Below, piece after piece: positions 1 to 11,194 of a stretch of DNA of 64,000 bases. The notes below the pieces were generated by a model. It ran no database searches. It was not told the origin of the DNA and was given only the letters and a program-made list of their open reading frames with translations. Positions within the stretch are counted from its first letter, which is position 1. Each line of letters begins with the position of its first letter. The stretch is from Erodium maritimum (lineage: Eukaryota; Streptophyta; Magnoliopsida; Geraniales; Geraniaceae), in NCBI GenBank assembly GCA_963921825.1, contig OY997589.1, forward strand, positions 50,958,546 to 51,022,545. Reading direction: 5' to 3'. Made by a program: the position numbers and the translations under genes.

Positions 1-737
1 ATGATAAAAATCGTGATCATTTTTGGAGAATGGGGTGATAAAACCAGTGTAAAGTGTTGATAAAAACAGGGTAAAGTGTTGATAAACCAAGAGCAAAGTG
101 TTGATAAAAATTACCCATATATAATTCCTTTAAAAACTAGCCCCGAAATAAAAAAAAAATTCGTGCTTCAAAAAAACATGTGACGAGGGTGATAAAACAC
201 ACGTAATTTGAATGATAAACCTAGTGTTTATTGTTCATAAAACTAGTGTTCATAAAAAGCACGCGATGAGGTGATAAAATTATGATCAGTTTTGGAAAAT
301 GAGGTGATAAAACCAGTGTAAAGTGTTGATAAAACCAGTGTAAAAGTGTTGATAAATCCAGAGCAAAGTGTTGATAAAAATTACCCAGATTTTTTTTATA
401 AAAAAATCAACCCCGAAATAATTTTTTTTTCGTTCTTCAAAATATATTCATGACTGATCTTGATTGAAAGCCCTTAAAAAACAAAACTAATGGCGCAATT
501 TTGAAGCCAATCGGAGTTCAAACGAAGCGGGAAAAATTAAATTAGTGAATTGGTTAAAAAAAATAATATGATAGTTTTACTAAAAAGCCCTTACCACTTA
601 CTAAAAAGTGCTGTTTTTTTTGCAGGTAACAAGTCAACTACTCAATTGCATCTCATCTATCCATTCCTAAAATGGATGACTTAGATTGGTTCTCGCGGTT
701 CCTACGTTAAAACATGGTTCTCACCAGATTTCTCCTC
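1..737. mobile_element. Right-hand part of a long-TIR MULE-like element
   Basis: This is an inverted-orientation relative of the element at 3828-5632. Positions 1-420 carry the reverse complement of its internal repeats (motifs such as GTGATAAAACCAGTG). Positions 430-660 match its subterminal region and 720-737 match its terminus, ending in TTTCTCCTC. The other end lies left of the window, so the target duplication cannot be checked. No coding region was seen, so it is probably non-autonomous. Confidence 0.7.
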
Positions 738-1073
738 TACACTTAAGTATGTTTTTCTTAATTTTTCATGAAACACTCTAATGGTTAAGACTCTATATTT
801 TACATGAAAAGTTTTGAGTTCGATTTTGGATAAGTCTATACTTGTTGTGAGCACTCCATTGTGTTATTTATCATATTATTATTGTATTAACATGTGATTT
901 CATCATATATATTTTTTTGGATTTATAAAAATTTGACAATATTTCCTTAAACAAATAAAAAAAAATTGAACTTCACATTGATAGAAATCAAATTTCATTA
1001 CTTCTGTACACTATTTCATACTCCCCTCATAATATGTAGTACTTGTTGTTAACCCTGTTTTAGAGATCCTGCA
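738..1073. other. AT-rich spacer, nothing recognised
   Basis: A stretch between two transposons with long A and T runs. No ORF, RNA gene or repeat structure was seen. The first ten bases would be the right-hand target duplication of the element ending at 737. Confidence 0.5.
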
Positions 1074-1321
1074 TATTTTCATGGGAAAATTACAGATATC
1101 TACCCAAAACCAAGGCCAGTTAACAGATGTTTACTCTGAAGTTTAAACGTAACAAATACATACCCTGAAGTTTCGAAATATAACACATAACCCCTTCCGT
1201 CAGTCAGCTCAGTCAATTTACTGTTCACTTTTCAAAAAATGCCCAAAATGCCCTTAATCATTACTCAAATTTACACCCCTACCTTCCAACTCTAAATCCT
1301 AATTTTTTTTAATTCTTTTTA

Positions 1322-1746
1322 GGGTAAATTACAAATGCATACCCTTAAGTATGCACGTTTAACCGATGAATACCCTGAAGTTTAAAGTTAACTGATGCAT
1401 ACCCTGAAGTTTCATGTATTAACCCAGAACCCCTCCGTAAGCTAAAATGACGAAAATACCCTCAACTACACTTCAATAATTGTGTTTAAAAAATTATTTA
1501 AAAATTACTTTTGTTATATATATAATTACTTATTAAATAACTTCATTTTTATTTAAAAAATCACTTCATTTATATATTTTTAAAATTATTTAAAAAAGTC
1601 ATTGAGGGTATTTTTGTCATTTTAGCTGACAGAAGGGGTTTTGAGTTACAACTCGTAACTTCAGGGTATGCATCAGTTAACTTTAAACTTCAGGGTATTC
1701 ATCGGTTAAACGTGCATACTTAAGGGTATGCATTTGTAATTTACCC
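1322..1746. mobile_element. Small MULE/MITE nested in the 1083-3124 element
   Basis: A 425-bp element with inverted repeats of about 130 bp, starting GGGTAAATTACAAATG and ending with the complement. It is flanked by an exact 9-bp direct repeat TTCTTTTTA (1313-1321 and 1747-1755). Its end resembles the end of its host (GGGTAAATTAC against GGGAAAATTAC), so the two belong to related families. The core (1480-1600) is plain AT-rich DNA with no coding content. Confidence 0.85.
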
Positions 1747-2498
1747 TTCTTTTTAATTACAAAAACAGTTTTATTTTACAACAAATTAGTTTTCTTTTAT
1801 TTTTTTTATTTTAGTAAAATAAAACTTTAAAAATCATAATTATAAAAATAATTATTTTGAAAATTCAGTTTTACACAATAAAATTATTTTAAAAAAATAT
1901 TTTATTTTAAAAAAACAGTTTTTATTTTTTTTAAAAAAAATCAGTTATTTTAAAAACAGATTTAAAAAAAATCAGTTATTTAAAAAACAGATTTTATTTT
2001 AAAAAAACAGTTTTTATTTAAAAAAAATCAGTTTTACATCTAATTTATTCTGTTTTTAATTTATAATTCATTTAAAATTATTTTCATATTTAATTTTTCC
2101 TTAAATATATAAAAATCATTTTTATTTATAATTCATTTTTTTTAATAATTTTTCAACATCAGAATTAATCTACTGCCACAATTTCCATCAATTAATACAG
2201 TCAATGAATTAATCCACATGCATTAATCTACTGCCAGAATTAACGGAAACACATTCAACCCAGGATTCAATACACAAACTCACAATTCATCTACTGCCAC
2301 AAATTAAACACATTCAACCCAGGATCGGTTTTGGACGAGTAAGAAATCAGTTAAAATAGATCTGAAGCTTAAAAACACATACAATGTTTTGGACGAGAAA
2401 GAAATCAGTTAAGAAGAATCTGAAGCTTAAACACACACAGGATCCGATGGCTCACTTGCCTTTGAAAAAAAATTCAAAAAATAAATACAAATCGAACA

Positions 2499-2800
2499 TT
2501 AAAAATACAGGATAAACACATGGCGACTGGAACTCCGGTGGCGAGGAGGAGCAAGGGAGCCGGAGGGCTCGCCGGAGAACACCCGAACCCATGGATTTGT
2601 GCCCAGATCTGGACGCATGCGCAACATCAAGGGCGAAATGGTAGTCGCTCTTGGCCTTGGAGGCCTGGCGGCGTTGGGCCTCGCCGGCGAGATGAAGGCG
2701 AGGGAGGTGGAGGTCCGTGAGTCACGTATCTCCGCCGCGTAACTCCCCCACGACCTCGACCGCATACCACAGTGCCTCCACCCCTCTTTTTCACGGAATC
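2499..2800 (-). pseudogene. GC-rich block, possible captured host gene fragment
   Basis: Within an otherwise very AT-rich transposon, this block is GC-rich and open in several frames. The minus-strand frame is open for 88 codons (2765 to 2499), is rich in Ser, Arg and Pro, and contains the stretch RVFSGEPSGSLAPP. The plus strand has an ATG at 2520 followed by 66 codons. Neither matches a family I recognise. Such an abrupt composition change inside MULE ends is what a captured first exon looks like, but capture is an inference. Confidence 0.35.
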
Positions 2801-3133
2801 GTGTTGGAGAAGGAAAATGATTTGCAGAAGTTAGGAGAGAAGTGCTGCGTGGTGGTTGTATGAATGGGTTTGAGAGGAGAGGAAAGGAGATAGAGAGATA
2901 TGGGTGAGAGGTCAGTGTTTATTTTAGGGTTAATCTAGGGTTTATTTATAAAAGGGTATTTTGGGCATTTTTGAAAAAGTGAACAGTAAATTGACTGAAC
3001 TGACTGACGGAAGGGGTTATGTGTTATATTTCGAAACTTCAGGGTATGTATTTGTTACGTTTAAACTTCAGAATAAACATCTGTTAACTGACCTTGGTTT
3101 TGGGTAGGTATCTGTAATTTTCCCTATTTTCAT

Positions 3134-3817
3134 TTCCTAAAGAAGTTTTAATGGATTACTTTTAAATCTATAATTATCTTGAATCTGAATTCTATATTCA
3201 AATCTGAAAATTGGATCTATTAATGTTAAACATGATCCTCCGATACCATGTTTATGTGTCCTTTGAAAAGCTAATTGTTCTTAGAATTTTATTTGGCATA
3301 TTCTTTTTCTACGCTTTTATCAAAGCCATGACATGAGTAGAATCAAAGCAAAAAATAAGGTAGCTAATTCAATTGGATGGGTAGTTTTTTACTGTATAGA
3401 GTAATAAAATCGTACAAAAAGAAGAGCAACTTGTCTGAATGTGCCCACAAGCTTACAGGAATCATACATGTGGCCACTCCCTTTTCTTCCATTATGTCTT
3501 ATACCCAATGAAGTCCTAAACCCGATTTGTGGATCCGGGTCACCGAAGTACTTATAAGGGCCCATTTTGCACCAGAATTAATTAATTTAACGCAATAGCC
3601 TGGCCCATTTATGCTTGTGTAAAAGTTGATGGACCAAATTAAGCCCAAACCGATACGTGGACCAAATTAGTTTTTGTTTTTTTAATGTACGACTCTAAAT
3701 CAAGCTTTGGCAAGATACATGTGGAAGAAAAACACTTGGTTTAGGAAAATTTAGAATGTGTTGGTCCAATACTAAAACTTGTGGCTAACCCCTATGAATG
3801 GCATCTCTTCTAGGGAA
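3134..3817. other. Spacer between two MULE-like elements
   Basis: AT-rich sequence with no long ORF, no inverted repeat and no RNA gene that I can recognise. It separates the 9-bp duplication of the left element from the 10-bp duplication of the right one. Confidence 0.5.
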
Positions 3818-3827
3818 GTGAATTATA

Positions 3828-5632
3828 GAGGAAAAATCAAATAGAAACCACTCCTTAACGTAAAAACTGTGTGAACCAATCCAAGTCATTCATTTTAAGA
3901 ATGGATGGATGAGATGCAATTGAGTGGTTGACTTGTTGACTGCAAAAAAACAGCACTTTTTAGTAAGGGGTAAGGGCTTTTTAGTAAAACCATCATATTT
4001 TTTTTTTACCAATTCACTAATTTGATTTTTCCCGCTTCGTTTGAACTCCGATTGGCTTCAAACTTACGCCATTAGTTTTGTTTTTTCAAGGGCTTTCTAT
4101 CAAGATCAGTCATGAATATATTTTGAAGCACGAAAAAAAATTATTTTCGGGGTTGATTTTTTTTTAAAAAAAGTTAAGTCTGGGTGATTTTTATCAACAC
4201 TATACACTGGGTTTATCAACACTATACACTGGATTTATCAATACTATACACTGGATTTATCACCTCATTTTCCAAAATCGAACATGATTTTTATCACTTC
4301 ATCACATGTTTTTTAGTTTTATCAACACTAAACACTATGTTTATCATTCAATTACATGTGTTTTTATCATCGCATCACATGTTTTTTTTATCAACACTAA
4401 ACTCTAGGTTATCACCCTTATTTTGGGGCTGATTTTAGAAAAAAAGTTAAGTCTGGGTAATTTTTATCAACACTATACACTGAGTTTATCAACACTATAC
4501 ACTGGGTTTATCAACATTGAACACTAGTTTTATCACCTCATTTTTCAAAATCGAACATGATTTTTATCACATCATCACATGTTTTTTATGAACACTAAGC
4601 ACTAGTTTTATCAACACTAAACACCATGTTTATCATTCAATTACATGTGTTTTTATCATCCCATCACATGTTTTTTTTATCAACACTAAACTCTAGGTCA
4701 TCACCCTTATTTCGGGGCTGATTTTTAAAAAAATTTAAGTCTGGGTAATTTTTATCAACACTATACACTGGGTTTATCAACACTATACGCTGGGTTTATC
4801 AACACTGAACACCAGTTTTATCACCTCATTTTCCAAAATCGAACATGATTTTTATCACATCATCACATGTTTTTTATGAACACTAAGCACTAGTTTTATC
4901 AACACCAAACACTATGTTTATCATTAAATTACATGTGTTTTTATCATCCCATCACATGTTTTTTTATCAACACTAAACTCTAGGTTATAACCCTTATTTC
5001 GGGGCTGATTTTTAAAAAAAGTTAAGTCTGGGTAATTTTTATCAACACTATACACTGGGTTTATCAACACTATACACTGGATTTATCAACACTGAACACT
5101 AGTTTTATCACCTCATTTTCCAAAATCGAACATGATTTTTATCACATCATGACATGTTTTTAATGAACACTAAGCACTAGTTTTATCAACACTAAACACT
5201 ATTTAGCACTAGTTTGATACTCCGATATAAAAAAATTATTAGTGAAGATTTATCAACACTAAACATTGTTTTTATCACCCCAATATAAATTTTTATTTTC
5301 GTGCTTCAAAATATATTCATGACTGATCTTGATTTAAAGCCCTTGGAAAAAGAAAAATATTGGCGCAAGTTTGAAGCTAATCGGAGTTGAAACGAAACGG
5401 GAATGATTAAATTAATGAATTGTTGAACAAAAAAATGGACACTTCTCCACATGACACCATGCTATTACAATTTTGCCCTTGCTTGAGTGAGAAAGTAAGA
5501 AATTGGCGTGAATTTTGGTTGAATTGGGGTGATGATGTGGCATTATGGTGAATGTTGGATCTAAAGGGTGTGTGGCTAGGATTGGTTCACACAGTTTTTA
5601 GGATAAGAAGAGTTTCTATTAGATTTCTCCTC
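3828..5632. mobile_element. Long-TIR MULE-like element with tandem core, 1.8 kb
   Basis: An exact 10-bp direct repeat GTGAATTATA flanks the element (3818-3827 and 5633-5642). Its termini are inverted repeats: GAGGAAAAATCAAATAG at the left matches the complement of the right end, with about 54 bp of good pairing. A second block of inverted similarity lies at 3960-4140 against 5290-5440. The core is a tandem array and there is no transposase. A duplication of 9-11 bp with long TIRs fits a Mutator-like element. The same family contributes 1-737. Confidence 0.8.
4172..5290 (+). repeat. Tandem array of about four 270-290 bp units
   Basis: Units begin near 4172, 4445, 4734 and 5020, each opening with AGTTAAGTCTGGGT. 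Inside each unit, shorter phrases recur many times (TTATCAACACTATACACTGG, TTTTATCACCTCATTTTCC). The 82-codon open frame at 4184-4432 is a by-product of this repetition and not a gene. The array is the core of the flanking transposon. Confidence 0.8.
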
Positions 5633-5642
5633 GTGAATTATA

Positions 5643-6379
5643 TAGGTTGATTTGGTCCTAGGTTTCACTTCAAAGTTACTACTATTACTATTGATTCAAT
5701 TGCTCAAATATCAGATGAAAATCTACCATGCTTCTTCTACACTCATATCTTTATTTCCCCTTTCCTTACATCTTCATCTATTTTATATAACACACATTTT
5801 TTCTCCACATACATTTGTTTCGTTTTTCTTACTAAACTAAAGAGATTCAGAAGAAGGATCAAGCCAACGTTGGGTCATATAAAAATGACATGTACAAGAA
5901 TACTGAGAAAAAAAATGAAATCTGAAAAGTTGAAGAGCTCCGAAAAACTACATGGAACAAGATAAAGAGAGAAATAAGTCATGTACACAGAAGAGTCAAT
6001 TAGTTTTTTTTTTTTAATAAGCTATCAACATCTAGTTTTGAAGAACATTTAAAGTGATATAAACCTTCAAAATTTTATCAAATATCATTTGATCAAAAGG
6101 TTAAATGCTTAGAGTATCTGTTGTTGTTGAGACTTATTAAGATTTTCAAGGGCATTTTGTTTTGAGGTTAGCGAGTTTGGGGTATTGTTGAATTAAAATC
6201 CTATTATGGACACAGGAATTTAATCTTAATATACATGTTATCATAAGGTTGTATACAAATTAAAGTGACTAATAAAGTTTTGTATCATGAGTATTATAAC
6301 TGGTTATGAAATTTATTGTGTGGATACTGGATTTATAATTTTTTTTTGTTGAGGAGCTGAATTATAAAGGGGAAACCAT
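5643..6379. other. AT-rich stretch, no gene seen
   Basis: Low-complexity plant intergenic DNA. A 62-codon frame at 5652-5840 is rich in Leu, Phe and Ser from T-rich sequence and has no recognisable feature. No transposon end was found. Confidence 0.5.
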
Positions 6380-6765
6380 GGTTCCTAATCTACTTTAAGC
6401 TTTGTTTTCACGATCCTAACCTGAGTTTACCTTTGGTTGCATTTCCCAACTATGACCTTTACATTTTTTGCACGAACTATCGTGTGTCGTTAAAATTAAC
6501 AGGGACGTTAGTTTTGGATGAGAAAAGACATAAATGCCCTCAACAAAAGTCTTTTTTTGGATAAGCTCAAAACAATTACTACGAAAAATTAGATCCAAGC
6601 AGGATCTAATCAAAGGCAACCATTACAAGGGAGCTCTCAAAAGGAGCCGCAGGAACAAAACCCGACACAAAAACAAAATGAATCACAAAATCACCTATCA
6701 GTGGCCCACTCTTCACCTTCCATAGTCAAGGTCGGATCATCAAAAGCTTTAGTTGCATGAGCTAG

Positions 6766-7209
6766 CTAAGCAGCTTGAGTTTGTAAACAGCTTGAGCGGT
6801 AGCTGTTGTGAGCAGCCTGAGATTGTACGATCTGCTTCTCAATGTCCATAGGATTTACAAATCTCTCCCGACTTCTAGAATGGGTTGGTTTGATATGAGC
6901 GGTATAGTAATCCCCTAAGAACTTAGGAGGCTTATTGTGAGGATTCGAAGTTCTAGAAGGCTGCTTCGAATGACAACCCTTGTTCAAAGGTGTAGAAGGT
7001 TTAAGAAGAACCTCCTTCCAAGGAATACTCAGTTGATCCCTGACCGGTTCATTAAGTATCATTTGTTGAGACGCATTATCATCTTGAACATGGTCAGAAC
7101 CGACCAAACCCAACCCGAGAGAATTATCCACTACAACAAGTGGGCCAGCCAAAGGTGAGGGGCTGGATATAGTTGGGCACAAAACAGGCCCAACCCCAAG
7201 CCCACCCAT
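6766..7209 (-). pseudogene. Decayed ORF, possibly retroelement ORF1/gag-like
   Basis: An open frame of 147 codons reads leftward and is hydrophilic, rich in Ser, Pro, Asn and Gln. I do not recognise a domain. It lies directly left of a solo LTR insertion. The sequence right of that LTR (9661-9960, same strand) is also open, so both may be parts of one older element or gene split by the insertion. The character (low complexity, no zinc finger or enzyme motif) would suit the linker part of a LINE ORF1, but that is a guess. Confidence 0.3.
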
Positions 7210-7234
7210 CTACTGAACCGGCCCACTACATACG

Positions 7235-9624
7235 TGTCACGCCCCAAATCCGGTTTTGACCACTCGAGATGCGAACTTAAAACAATAAAAGATAAAGTAA
7301 TTTAAATAAGTAAAAGGGTCTCAAATAGTAATTCAAAGTTCCGAAAATCCGCACGAGTAAACAGCTCGGTAAAATATGTAATAAAAGAGTCAGACAGTAA
7401 AAGAAAATGTACTCTCTAGACACTAGCTAAAACCCTCGCCAACTCCCAAGCTCCGAGAATCCTGCTAGTACTGGTCCCGCTCAACACCTGAAACTCAACA
7501 AAGTAAGGGGGTGAGCTTACGCTCAGTAGGAAAAGTAGTTAAGGTTCTGAACATCAGTTCATCACCACGAGTAATCGTCCAATTAGGGCATACTAGGAAG
7601 ACACAATTATAAACAAAGCCTATGGATAGTTCCTAGTTACCAATCACTTTCACAAAGTCATAAACATACTTAGAAAAACGCACAAATCCAACCAACAGGT
7701 ATAAAACACATAGCGAGACACTGACAGATATAGTATAACAGTTTCCAACGTCATTGAATGCACAAAACCACTTATATCGTACTGGACCACACAGCATCAG
7801 TCCCGATATTTTCCCCTCACTGAGACTAGGGGTAACATCCTCGACCGGAAATCGCTCAGTCCGATGTCTTCCGAGCACACAGACTCGGGCCTTACTCAAT
7901 ATACGTACTGGACCGACACACGCCTCGGTCGAACATCGTCCCGGACTACGAGTCATCACGGTACTGATCACGCCATCCTTGGCCTCGATACACTACACCG
8001 GAACTATCCCTCGATGTAAGTACCACTCTGGTCACGCCTTCTCTTGGAACACACAGTAAGGGTATAACACGCAGCACAAGCCATAGTTGGTCTCGGTATA
8101 CCCACCGGACCAGCTCAACATAACACACAAACCGGTCTATCACTCACCCGGTCATATCACAACCAAGAGTTCACGTTACATCAAACACGACACACTTTCC
8201 CACACACAGTCACAATCATACAACACCGAGTATAATCTTATTTAGACTCTCACACAGCGGTTATAACACGCAACACGCAATCCTAAGGCTCGACATGGCC
8301 CATCTACCAGCACGACAATTTCCCAAGTATTGAAAGCAGGTAATCTAGTGAATCACATCTTACAAGTTACTAAGACTCGTCCGGTTATTTAATAAACGAA
8401 ATCGGTTATTCTAGTGAATCACATCCTATATGCCAACTAGGACCTTTCCGGTTATTATTATTTTCTAATCATGCATACTAGTAACTTTTTGAAATTAAAG
8501 CGGTATCCGCTACTTTCCCTACCTCGAGATGATCACAACAGCTACGTCTCCTAGCTGCTGACGTCCGGGCCTATCTCCGGTCTTCTCGGGCGTAGTCCAA
8601 GTCTGGGTTTAACGGGTAAAAAGTCCAATCAGTGTCGGTAGTCCAAAAGTCCTCGGTTTGTCCAATTAGTCATTTAATTAACCATTTTTAAAACATTTAA
8701 ATTAAATTAATTAATTTATTAAAACTGTCCGACCCGGATCCGAGAACCAGACCCGAATCCGACCCGGTCCAGAATCCAGACCCGACCGAACCCAGAACCG
8801 ACCCGGATCCGGCTCCAGACCCGACCCAGACCCGGTCTAGACCTGAGTCCAGACCAGGTCCAGGCCCGAGTACAGAATCCGGACCTTAGATCTGGGCCTG
8901 GCCCAAGGCCCGTCCTGATCCAGGGCCCGTGTCCTGGCCCAACGGAAGTCCTGGAGCAAGGCCCGTCCAGGCTCGAGTCTGAGCTCGGACTACTCTGGCG
9001 ATGCTAGGGTTCACTCCGCCCGCCGTCGACGGCGTCAGGGACGCTCGAAGGGGGAGAAACGAGGGCGGAGAAGGGCGTCAGGATCACAGCGAGATCGTGG
9101 CCGTGGCGGCGGTGGCTCGAGTGCGACCCAACCTTCGCTTCCATCTCAGATCTTACGAGCACGAGGTTCACCGGAGATGGTTCCGACGGAATCCGACCAA
9201 AACGAGCTCATCTCGATGGTTTTCAAGCGAAGCGAGGTCGAGGAAGAAGGGAAAGGGGCGAGGGATCACGAAACCTCGTCGTTCCTCCGACGCCGTCACT
9301 GATTTGAGCTCGGGCGTCGAACCAGAGAGGGTTTCTCCGGTGAAGCTGAAACGTCTTGGGAAAAGTGCGCCGCGAGGTTGAAGGAGGGTGAATAGGCTTT
9401 CGAGGTGATTGGGCTGGGCTTGCGTGGGTGGGCTTGGGCTCGGTGTTCTGATTGGGCCCAAGTCTGGCCCAAGTTCGCGCCCAGTCCAAATCCTTCTCTT
9501 CTCCCTTTTTTTATTTTTCTTTTTATTTTGCACTTGTTCCCATTTTTCAGCCCGTTTTCCAACCACGACGTTCCAACGAATAAATTTAATTATTTAATTC
9601 TTTTAAACCAGAGCGGTCTTTACA
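7235..9624 (-). mobile_element. Solo LTR of a Ty3/gypsy element (family B-like), minus strand
   Basis: Read on the minus strand, this begins TGTAAAGACCGCTCTGG (9624) and ends GGGGCGTGACA (7235). These are the start and end of the gypsy LTRs elsewhere in this window. It is flanked by an exact 5-bp direct repeat ATACG (7230-7234 and 9625-9629). No PBS, internal region or second LTR is attached, so it is a solo LTR left by recombination between two LTRs. It has the same candidate donor and acceptor sites as the other LTRs. ORFs inside it (for example 9001-9381 and 9168-9566) are chance frames in GC-rich LTR leader. Confidence 0.85.
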
Positions 9625-9660
9625 ATACGTCCAATACCTCATCTTCTAAAACATGATTAC

Positions 9661-9960
9661 CTATTCCGACGAAAAAATCTCCTCTGAATTCTGAGGAGCT
9701 ATAACCCGAGAATCAAGAACAGAAATCGAAGTAGTATCAACACAATCAGCGGGATCGCTTCCCCCTCGAATCTCAACCGAATCAGTATCGAATTCAAGAT
9801 TCGAACTAGCAAGAGTCTCAGGATCACGAGCCGCCTCTGGAGCTTGTAGAACACCAAACTCTGGCAAGCCGCCGATAGAAAGTCCACCAAGAAGAGACAC
9901 AACACCGTCCAAAACGCTTCCCTTAACTGGAATCAATCCACCGGACATAGGCGAGTTCAA
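9661..9960 (-). pseudogene. Unrecognised 99-codon frame right of the solo LTR
   Basis: A Gly-, Ser- and Asp-rich frame with no domain I recognise, ending in a TAG at 9661. It continues the same flanking sequence that holds the 6766-7209 frame. Before the LTR insertion the two frames were about 110 bp apart, with the stop between them. It could be the N-terminal part of the same decayed element. Confidence 0.25.
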
Positions 9961-10103
9961 ACGAATTGGAACCTGAAGTTAGCTTGACCTTTTTTTGCAC
10001 TTCCCAACCAAGACCGATCAGTAGACCTGGCCCAAGCCAAGCCAGCCTGATTCAGTCTTCTCTTCGCTTTGGGCCGTGAGGCCCATTTGCAGCCATTCCC
10101 GGG

Positions 10104-10112
10104 CTATTTAAG
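10104..10112 (+). promoter_or_regulatory. TATA-like box of LTR A
   Basis: CTATTTAAG sits inside GGGCTATTTAAGCCC, about 40 bp before a CT-rich leader. The same motif is at 31492-31500 in the 3' LTR. Its position before a pyrimidine-rich leader is where an LTR promoter is expected. Confidence 0.5.
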
Positions 10113-11194
10113 CCCTGAGCTAGGGTTCTGAACCCATTATCTTTCTTCCATCACGCCGCCGCTCTCGCAACCATCTCTCCCTCTCAACGCCGAGCTCCCT
10201 CCCTCTCTCTCTCAGACGTCGTCTCTCCCGATCTCTCTCTCTCACCCTTCTTCTTCTTCTTCTCCATCGCTTCTTCTTCTCCAGCGCGTAGTCTGATCCC
10301 CCACCGTCGTCGTCTCCGTTGCCGGACGTTGCGGCCGTGTCAAAGCCATCTCAGTGACGTGGGCCTCCGGCACCGTTGCGTGGCCTCTCGTAGATCCTCT
10401 CCACGCGCGTCCGGTGCCGAGACCCGCCCCGTCGCGCTCGCCAGATCTGAGACTGAGACTCGGCGGTCTCGCCCTGATCTGAAGCGAGACGAGCTCGCCG
10501 TACTCCGCCGCTCCCAAGGCTGCAACCACCGCCCAACCGCCCCTTTTCTCCATGGCGAGCTCTTGGCGTGCCCTTGAAGCCATGGTCGTCGGCGTCTCCG
10601 CCGGTGGTCGGTCGGAATTCAAACCCGAGCCCTCCTTTCTTCCCTTTTGCTTTTCCCGAGTACATTTTGGATCAGGACGAAATTGAAACAAAAATTAAAG
10701 AAAATAAAATAAGAGAAAATAAAACGAAAAATAAAACAGATTTAAATAAAAAAGGGTTTTTTATTTGTTTGGACTGTTGAACTTTTCTGAAGAACGTGGG
10801 ACGATAGAACCACCAGACTAATAAATCGGACTTAGGACGGGATTGAAAGCCCAAATTTTGAGTACGGGATTAAAAGCGGGAACGCCGAATTGCATACCTC
10901 GGGAACCATGCCTCGGGATCCGTGCATCGGGAACCGTGCACCAGGTTCCGTGCTTCGGGACTTGGGTCTTTGAACCCGATTCGTCGTATAATCCCTCTTT
11001 TGGCCCGTTCGAGTTTAAAAAACATCTTGTTGAATTTAAAATGGACTATACGTAACTTTTAAATTAACATTGGAGTTGTTGTTAATTATAGCTTTCAGTG
11101 TTAATTTAGAGTCCGGCTTCGATCGTGGAGAAGACCGGAGGTAGCGAGCCAGGACGTCAGCAGCTAGGAGACGTAGCTGTTTGTTCTTCTTGAG

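Larger units (their letters stand above)
1083..3124. mobile_element. MULE-like transposon, 2.04 kb, possible Pack-MULE
   Basis: The ends are inverted repeats of about 175 bp with only a few mismatches. They start GGGAAAATTACAGATA at 1083 and end in the complement at 3124. The flanks carry an exact 9-bp direct repeat TATTTTCAT (1074-1082 and 3125-3133), the duplication length typical of Mutator-type elements. Inside are a second, smaller element (1322-1746), an A/T-homopolymer stretch (1760-2160), a short direct duplication around 2310-2440 and a sharply GC-rich block (2499-2800). No transposase was seen, so it is non-autonomous. Confidence 0.85.

Noticed and set aside
4172..5290. Possible CRISPR-like or satellite array
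   Set aside because: Units are about 285 bp with no constant short repeat plus unique spacers, and they sit inside a transposon with target duplication in a plant genome.
6380..6540. Possible single MULE terminus (sequence before 6540 resembles transposon end style)
   Set aside because: No inverted partner or target duplication could be found in the window.
10242..10691. A 149-codon minus-strand frame
   Set aside because: It lies in the GC-rich leader of LTR A, where frames on both strands are open and the 3' LTR does not keep the same frame. It is composition, not a gene.
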